The notes under the pieces: model-generated
Database searches by the model: none
What the model was told of the DNA's origin: nothing
What the model saw: only the letters and a program-made list of their open reading frames with translations
Shown: piece after piece, positions 57,265-64,000 of the stretch
Numbering within the stretch: the stretch's first letter is position 1
Layout: the number at the start of each line of letters is the position of its first letter
Translations under genes and position numbers: made by a program
Assembly (NCBI GenBank): GCA_009667805.1
Contig: CM019068.1
Span: 10,231,950-10,295,949, forward strand
DNA: 64,000 bases
Origin: Leptobrachium leishanense
Lineage: Eukaryota > Chordata > Amphibia > Anura > Megophryidae
Reading direction: 5' to 3'

Positions 57265-60200
57265 ATGTCAGAAAGACCAAACAGGACAGGCAGACGCTCC
57301 CAGACACAGATAAGAGGGCAAGCAGCCTCTGTGTCGGGAGGCTGTGCCTCTGGTCGTCGTGGACGTGGTGCATCCTCTGCAGGGGCACACTTGTCCTTTC
57401 TAACTGTCTGAAGCAGCAGCAACATAAAGAGGATTTGGTGGATTGGCTAACCAGGCCATCCTCATCCTCCGAGTCCTCTGCCAGCCAGGCTTGTAGTGCT
57501 TTACAGTCCACCTCAGCTGTCAAAGCATCTAATGCAGCCTCCATGTCGTAGCCTCACCAACATACATGGAAGAGTCAGCTGAATTGTTTGACTACAATGA
57601 CAGTGACATGCTGCTTGAGGATGCAAAGCAACTACAGTACTCTGATTCAATCTCTAAGGTTGAGGAAGGGAGTATAATCAACCTAGAGGAAGGGGGTGCC
57701 AGTGACACACAAATAACTGACACTCATGTTCCCCCAGCAGCTGCAGCATATTGCGAGGTTGGCTCCAGTGACGAGGAGATAGGGGGTGATGACAATGATG
57801 ATAAGGTCACTGACTCCACCTGGGTGCCTGATCGAACAGAGGAGTCAAGTGAGGAGGAGGAAGAGGCACAACAAACACGAGGCACAACATCCTCTATGAC
57901 CAACCGTAGCTAGTCCAAGGCATCAGAAGTCACAGCTGCTCAGGTGCAGAGAGCTGTTGTCTCAAAGCACATGTACAGGTAGTCTGCTGTCTGGGAGTTC
58001 TTTAAGAAATGTGCAGCAGACCCCACCGTTGCTATTTGTAATCTATGTCAGATGAGGATCAAGCGTGGGAGACATCCCACGCTTGGGTACCATGTGCTTG
58101 AGGCGACATATGACCACCTGCCACGCATCCCGTTGGCACAACACTTTGCATAGGTCCTCCTCCTCCTCATCTGTCTCTACCCCCACTATATGTCCTGCCA
58201 TGTCATTGCCTACAACCTCCACTGACAGGGATGATGCTACAGTAATGGGTGTACCAGGTCTTTCCTCAGAATGTGACAGCATCCCATCAGCTGAAGATTT
58301 ACACAGTCAGATTACGTTGCCCCAGCTGCTGCAGTGTAAGAAAAAATATAGTCCCAACCATCCCCAAGCACAGCGTCTAAATGCCAGCTTAGCAAAATTA
58401 CTCGCATTACTGCTGCTGCCTTTCCAGCTGGTGGACTCTGCTTCCTTCCGTGAATTTGCTGAATGTGCTGTACCACAGTGGCAGGTTCCAAAATGTCATT
58501 TCTTTTCACGGAAGGCAATTCCAGCACTATACCAGCACGTGGAACACAATGTTATGGAGTCATTGGGAAAGGCAGTCAGCAGCAAGGTGCACATGACTTT
58601 AGACACGTGGTCCAGCAAGCATGGACAGGACCGTTACATTTCCTTCACGGCACACTGGGTAACTCTGATTGCAGCTGGGAGGGATCCAAGACAGGGCTCT
58701 GTGCTGGAGCTTGTTCATCCACCACACCTCCAGAAAGCTGCTTGTATGAGGTCTGTCTGCTCCACCACCTCTTCCTCCTTCTCTGTCTCTGGTGAAGTGG
58801 CAGTTAAACCGACGCGTGGCAGGGGCTACGCAATGGCTCAAGCAAAAAGATGCCATACTGTGCTTGAGCTGGTTTGTTTAGGGGACAGGAACCACACCGG
58901 GCCAGAAATTCTGTCAGTTCTGCAGGGGCAGGTGCAGAGATGGTTAACACCACGCCAGCTTCCGCTGGGAATGGTCGTCTGTGATAATGGCAGCAACCTT
59001 CTCTCCGCCCTACGCCAGGGTAAGTTGACGCATGTACCATGCCTAGCACACGTCCTAAATCTGGTGGTACAGCGTTTCCTAACCAGGTACTCAGGGCTGG
59101 CACAGCTTCTCAGGCAGGCCAGAAATGTCTGCAGCCACTTCAGACAGTCATTCCCAGCAAGTGTTCGCATGGCAGAAATTCAAAGAGAATTCCACCTTCC
59201 CACAAACCGTCTGATCTGTGACATGCCCACCAGGTGGAACTCGACATTAGCAATGCTGCAGTGTCTGCACAAGCAGCAGAGGGCCATCAATGAGTACCTG
59301 TGTGAGTATGGCACAAGGACAGGTTCAGGTCAACTTGGTTTTTTTTCCCCGCGCAGTGGCTGATGATCAAGGATGCATGCACTGTACTGTCACCATTTGA
59401 GGAGGCAACGAGGATGGTGAGCAGGGACAGTGCATGCATCAGTGACATAATTCCTTTAGTGTTCCTGCTGGAGCACACTCTGCGGGGAATTATAGATGTG
59501 GCACTAGAGGCAGAGCAGCGGGAGGTAGAGGAGGCCTTCCCTAGCTCTCAAGGCCCCAGTCTTTACGCAGACAGCATTCCTGCGGGTCCTCAGATCAGAC
59601 AGGAGGAGGATGAGGAGGAATATTTAAGTAGTGGGGGCATTGAAGGTGGGGATTCCTCAAGGGAAGGTTTTGTGTGCCCAGAAACCCAAGGACTGGTACA
59701 TGGCTTGGAGGAGGAAGTGCACGATGGGGTCATCCTCATTGACCAGGAAGACTCGGAAGCTAGTGCCACCTCCAACCTACGCTGCATGGGCTCCCTTATC
59801 CTGCAAAGCCTGCTAAAGAACCCCAGGATTTGTGCTATCAAGGAGAGGGATCATTACTGGTTGGCAAGCCTTCTTGATCCACGATACAAGGGTAAAGTTG
59901 CAGAGCTCATCCTGCCCGCACAGAGGGAGGACAGGATGAAACAGCTTGAGGGCGCTCTAAAGCGACACTTGTGTAACACCTTTCCAGGCACTGGTAGGTT
60001 ACCAAGTGATGACACAGGTGCTTCTGAGGCTGCGGATGATCAGAGGAAGAGCGGTGAAAGCCGGGGCCGCTTTTTAATTTTTTTTAGTCTACGACGCCCA
60101 GGGACGTCAAATGTAGGCACCCATTGCCAGCATCTTCAACATATGGTGCAGGACTACCTAGGGGCAAGGGCAGACCTGGAAACCTTTACAGCAGATGATC

Positions 60201-60442
60201 CACTGGCTTACTGGGTGTTGAGATTGGATCATTGGCCAGAATTTAGCCAATATGCTATGCAGCTACTGGGTTGCCCTTCATCCAGCGTGCTTTCTGAAAG
60301 GACGTTCAGTGCCGCTGGAGGTTTTGTCACAGACAAAAGAGTGCGTCTGTCCACCGGCTCTGTAGACCGGCTGACATTTTTAAAAATGAATCAGTCCTGG
60401 ATCAGTAGCTATCAATCCCCTGATGCTGACTTAACTGAATAG
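57265..60442 (+). pseudogene. BED-finger hAT transposase, broken by several frameshifts and stops
   Basis: The probable start is ATG 57265 (MSERPNRTGRRSQTQIRGQ). A stop follows near 57405, and an acidic segment lies at 57566-57913. A BED zinc finger is readable at about 57965-58125: VWEFFKKCAADPTVAICNLC, then MCLRRHMTTCH. It is split by a one-base insertion at CTTGGG-T-ACC near 58088. The RNase-H-like catalytic part has TLDTWS (Asp codon 58602), VVCDNGSNLL (Asp codon 58983) and CLAHVLNL. A second frameshift lies at the T-run near 59338-59346. The frame 59363-60442 carries HYWLASLLDPRYKGK and the hAT dimerisation end with SSVLSERTFSAAGGF (Glu codon 60296). All three catalytic acids are therefore present, but in different frames. 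Intact proteins of this group bind subterminal repeats and cut out the transposon; this copy cannot make one. Confidence 0.9.
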
Positions 60443-60584
60443 ATCAGGGATCTCTTCTGCATTCCCAAAACCTCCACCACTGCACTCTTCCACAATACAA
60501 CAAGGGGGTTACGGTGTGAAGGCACTTGCTGCCACCAAAGGCACAATATTTGGGTGCACTGACGCCTGTACCAGATTCATATCA

Positions 60585-60650
60585 TTTTAATATATATCAG
60601 CGCTGCGGAATATGCTGGGGCTTTATAAATAAAGAATAATAATAATAATA
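60585..60650 (+). mobile_element. Repeat J copy 3 (SINE/LINE tail)
   Basis: ATATCAGCGCTGCGGAATAT, GCTGGGGCTTTATAAATAAA and G(AATAAT)n, in reverse orientation to 29636-29885. It lies in the first of the triplicated 3' blocks of the hAT element and is absent from the other two. Confidence 0.65.
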
Positions 60651-61469
60651 TAGGACCGCAGAGTCCAACCTTGCACTCTTCCACAATACCACAGAGGGGT
60701 TACTTACGGTGTGAAGGCACTTGCTGCCACCAAAGGCACAATATTTGGGTGCACTGCCACTGACGCCTATATTACCAAATTCATATCATTTTAATATTGG
60801 ACCGCAGGGTCCAACCCTGCACTCTTCCACAATACCACAGAGGGGTTACGGTGTGACGGCACTGTTGCCGACACTAAAGGCCCAATTTTAAAGCACCTAT
60901 TGTTACTTTCATCCAAAGCCTGCATAAGTTTCACCATAATTTAGCCAATAAAAATCACTAAACTTGTTCTGTGTGTCCTAAAATGTCTCCTCTTTTCATA
61001 CAGGCTGCTGCCCCAAGCAGTTGTTTATGAATAGATTAAAGGAAAACCATTTACCGTCATTTGAAATGTAATTTTTTTGTTGTTAAATGTTTCTATACAT
61101 TCTAAAAATCCACCACTTCACGGGCAGGTTATGGGGACCTCCTAGGCACGATATTTGAAGGAATTTTTCGTTTTTATTCTTAACCTTTATTTCATGGAAA
61201 ACTCACTTTTCCTTTAAAAACGTTTTTTTTTTAAACTTTTTGTCCTTTTTTCCTGTCCCCCAGGGCACTACTTGGACCCCCATACACCTTTTATCGCAAA
61301 TATCTTGCATATATGCCCTCTTGGAGGGCACTCTAAAATTTGGACTTTCGAGTCCCATTGGCTTGCATTGAGTTCGGTTCGTGTTCGAGTTCGAACTCGA
61401 ACTTTTGAAATTGTTCGAGTTCGAATGCGAACCGAACACGGGGGTGTTCGGCTCATCACTACATAAAAC

Positions 61470-61682
61470 TGAACAATAAACATAAACCCCCTAATTATAA
61501 AAACTAGCCAGTGTAATACAATATAAATGAACCCAACCATCCCTATAAACCTGAGAGAAAGCAGTGTCCACTATACACATTAACCCAACCTATCCCACAC
61601 GAACCAGCCCGCCAGACGGTTCTGAGGTTCATAGAAACTGCAGCACTTATTGACAAACTCTGAGCACATTTTGGGACTTTTA
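61470..61682. repeat. Degenerate end of the 51-bp array
   Basis: Units recognisable only by CAGTGTAATACAATATAAATGAACCCAACC-like and CAGTGTCCACTATACACATT segments. Confidence 0.5.
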
Positions 61683-62129
61683 GGCTGGGGTCAGACGAGC
61701 GCAGTGTTCACGTCCGTGTTGCCGCACATAAGTACGTCAGTGATAGCATACAATTGTGTTAAATGGAGCCCCACACTCGAAGTACGTCCGCACAGAAGTG
61801 CGGGGGCTGACGGACGCAGCAAACGGACGCAGGTTAGGCAAGAACGTAATACTGCTAGAACGGACGTGCGGAGTGCGCCACGTACACAACGTCCGCATAG
61901 CATTGTGTGTGAGTGATGGAGCATGGTCAGACGGACTGCATTTATACGTCCAGCATTTTTGACGGACAGAATGTTTTTTCTTGTAATTTATTTTCCCTGC
62001 TACATCAGTCAAAAAATACGTCAGTGAAAAAAACGGACTGTGTGGCCACTACCTTGTCGTCAGTCAGAAAGTACGTCCGTACTGCACAGACGCACAGTCC
62101 GTACAAAAAGCGCTCGTCTGACCCTAGCC
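61683..62129. mobile_element. Family B Harbinger-like MITE, copy B6 (divergent interior)
   Basis: Ends GGCTGGGGTCAGACGAGCGC and (inverted) GGCTAGGGTCAGACGAGCGC, nearly perfect 20-bp inverted ends, with TTA at 61680-61682 and 62130-62132. The interior (AGTACGTCCGCACAGAAGTG, GTCAGTCAGAAAGTACGTCC) differs from B1-B5, so this may be a sister subfamily. Confidence 0.9.
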
Positions 62130-62524
62130 TTAGCTGAGATCAGGCAGCTCCATCCAGAGCCAGCGATGAGGAGACGTAAGATTAGCTGCCATTCTGTTAC
62201 ATCACAAAGGAAGCAAAGCAGGACGGCTTTAGATTGGATTAACCCTAATTACCCCAGTGTGGTCAGATTGTCTCCAGTGTTTTGGAGTCGGCTAAAGCGG
62301 AAGGGAGGTGTTAGCAGGGATTTACATAATGGCCCGAAATATAATAATATTTTGTTTTTGTTCCTCTTATGTAAGAAGGTAATTAGAACTATGTGTACTG
62401 TAACATTATAATAATGATCACGTATCCTGTCACATTGTACCCAGAATAGCCTCACGTCTGTGTTAGACTCCAACCATGGCTCTAGCAGTTCCTCTATGCC
62501 GTCTAGCATCATATTAATAATGAG
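62130..62524. other. No recognisable feature
   Basis: Apparently unique DNA; ORFs lack domains. Confidence 0.4.
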
Positions 62525-63105
62525 TAGCACAGAGCGCCACAGCAATAAAACTCACAGTAATGTGTGGTGCGTATGAGCGTATCACAGAGCTCCACAGCAA
62601 TAAAACTCACAGTAATGTGCGGTGTGTATGAGCGTATCACAGAGCTCCACAGCAATAAAACTCACAGTAATGTGCAGTGTGTATGAGCGTATCACAGAGC
62701 TCCACAGCAATAAAACTCACAGTAATGTGCGGTGTGTATGAGCGTATCACAGAACACCATAGCAATAAAACTCACAGTAATGTGCGGTTTGTATGAGCGT
62801 ATCACAGAGCTCCACAGCAATAAAACTCACAGTAATGTGCGGTGTGTATGAGGGTATCACAGAACACCACAGCAATAAAACTCACAGTAATGTGCGGTGT
62901 GTATGAGGGTATCACAGAACACCACAGCAATAAAACTCACAGTAATGTGCAGTGTGTATGAGCGTATCACAGAGCTCCACAGCAATAAACCTCACAGTAA
63001 TGTGCAGTGTGTATGAGCGTATCACAGAGCTGCACAGCAATAAACCTCACAGTAATGTGCGCTGTGTATGAGGGTATCACAGAACAGCACAGCAATAAAA
63101 CTCAT
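62525..63105 (+). repeat. 55-bp minisatellite S55, main block (about 10 copies)
   Basis: Unit CACAGAGCTCCACAGCAATA, AAACTCACAGTAATGTGCGG, TGTGTATGAGCGTAT. Variants AACACCACAGC and GAGGGTATC cluster at 62750-62940. Confidence 0.94.
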
Positions 63106-64000
63106 GATATGTCCATACAGAGCTGTATCGTGTTGTCGCCTCCTCAGACCTGGGTTTCTTTGAGTTAAGAAGTAGAGGACGGTCAGGCTCCTCTTCTCTT
63201 CGGCATTTAAAGTGTTAAATGTGTTGATTTAGAGGTGATTATCAAACAGGTTGAGTACTTTGGATTTTAAGGTGAATAACAATCTAAATATAGCCGACCT
63301 GCTTTCTCGCAGATCTCTGCCGCTCTCCTTAGTCTAGGGATGGGGATGACTCATCGCCTTCGCTAATCGCTTGTCAATGCTGAAAATCCCAATCCACCCA
63401 ATTTGTAGGCGTCTGGAAAAAAAAAAAGAGCGCACATTCTCTTGAAACATCTTGCACGCATCGAACACGCGTGTCTGAAATAAAGCATCCAGCGTGCGGC
63501 ACAGGAATGCCAACACGGAGGCGGAACTCTCATGTTTCGTCGCCGATCTGTGGGGAGCAGCGATGTCTACCAGCCCGCCTCTTATTGGTCGAAATAAATA
63601 TGCGTTTCCTAGGTTGCAAGTGACGCAACATCAGCAGCAACCTCTGACTAATCCCCCGCGCCGCACTGCGAACAAAAAAAGCCCTCCATATGTGCTGAAT
63701 GGTGCGCGGGATCAGCGATGTGTCACCACCGTGAAACAAACTAACAGATTATTGCGGTTTATTCCGCTGCTTTACTTGTTTTGGGTTTTTGTTTCACTCA
63801 TATAAATACTGTGCGTTTATTCACTTAAAGGGGAATCGGTGGAAATGATAATAATTGCAGAATAGCCACTCGAACCCCCCCCTAAAAACATAATGTTTTG
63901 TAGAATTTGGGTGATCCTCACAGGAAATGCATTAGATTAGATAAACAAATGGGGTGACCGTGTCCGGAATTACCCCCTGTCATAATCCTTCTATAGATAA
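63106..64000. other. Apparently unique DNA, no gene recognised
   Basis: No element ends or tandem repeats are seen. The 103-codon ORF at 63494-63805 and the 69-codon minus ORF within it have no recognisable domain. Confidence 0.4.

Larger units (their letters stand above)
56632..61461 (+). mobile_element. Complete hAT transposon (4830 bp) with perfect 8-bp duplication
   Basis: Left end TAGGGATGAGCTGTTAGGTT and (inverted) right end TAGTGATGAGCCGAACACCC, flanked by CATAAAAC at 56624-56631 and 61462-61469. Both ends carry subterminal TTCG/CGAA-rich motifs (GTTCGAGTTCGAACTCGAAC at 61381-61405). The interior holds a broken transposase (57265-60442). The 3' part has a triplicated CTCTTCCACAATACCACAGA block (60486, 60676, 60822) and a repeat J tail at 60585-60650. 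It inserted into a degenerate part of the 51-bp array. Confidence 0.92.

Overview
The window looks like gene-poor, repeat-saturated nuclear DNA of a vertebrate, most likely an anuran amphibian. The reasons are the mix of mobile elements (Tc1/mariner, several hAT lineages, TWA-target Harbinger-like MITEs, a Penelope-like element, a tyrosine-recombinase retrotransposon with an SGNH-hydrolase fragment, CR1 and L2/Rex1-like LINE ends, solo LTRs) and the many minisatellite arrays. I see no host exon, tRNA, rRNA, CRISPR array or prokaryotic gene. The very long ORFs are by-products of tandem repeats. The only apparently intact protein-coding gene is a Tc1 transposase (minus strand, start codon at 3142).

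Layout, left to right. 1-680: serial palindromes of a repeat cut by the window edge. 1.1-1.3 kb: a small palindromic MITE. 1.9-3.5 kb: Tc1 element. 4.7-9.96 kb: 83-bp, 52-bp and 41-bp tandem arrays. 10.7-23.9 kb: one 31-bp minisatellite array split by an 11.9-kb insertion (11155-23059). The insertion has the split direct repeats of a Ngaro/PAT-type tyrosine-recombinase retrotransposon. It carries further insertions: a hAT-like element, a Penelope-like element with 1.25-kb inverted arms and hammerhead-ribozyme-like motifs, a CR1 3' end and a solo LTR. 25.2-28.5 kb: second 41-bp array. 28.6-31.3 kb: a Russian-doll nest (hAT MITE > family A > family B + SINE/LINE tail + second family A). 32-38.6 kb: GATA/ACAG microsatellites with repeated family A insertions at ATA. 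38569-43672: a hAT-type element with perfect 8-bp target duplication that contains a 2.86-kb, 24-bp satellite. 44932-46567: another hAT-type element with a 71-bp array. 47.7-51.7 kb: two family A copies, each with an internal 27-bp minisatellite. 52.0-53.0 kb: the 41-bp array inverted. 53.6-54.3 kb: LINE 3' end. 54.5-61.6 kb: a degenerate 51-bp array split by a solo LTR and by a complete 4.83-kb hAT element with a broken BED-finger transposase. 61.7-63.1 kb: a family B MITE and a 55-bp array.

The elements act as each other's targets, and almost every minisatellite lies inside or beside a DNA transposon. The insertion order can be read from target-site duplications and interrupted repeats. Names for families A-J and S arrays are local to this annotation. 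All calls come from reading the sequence by eye; copy numbers are block length divided by unit length.
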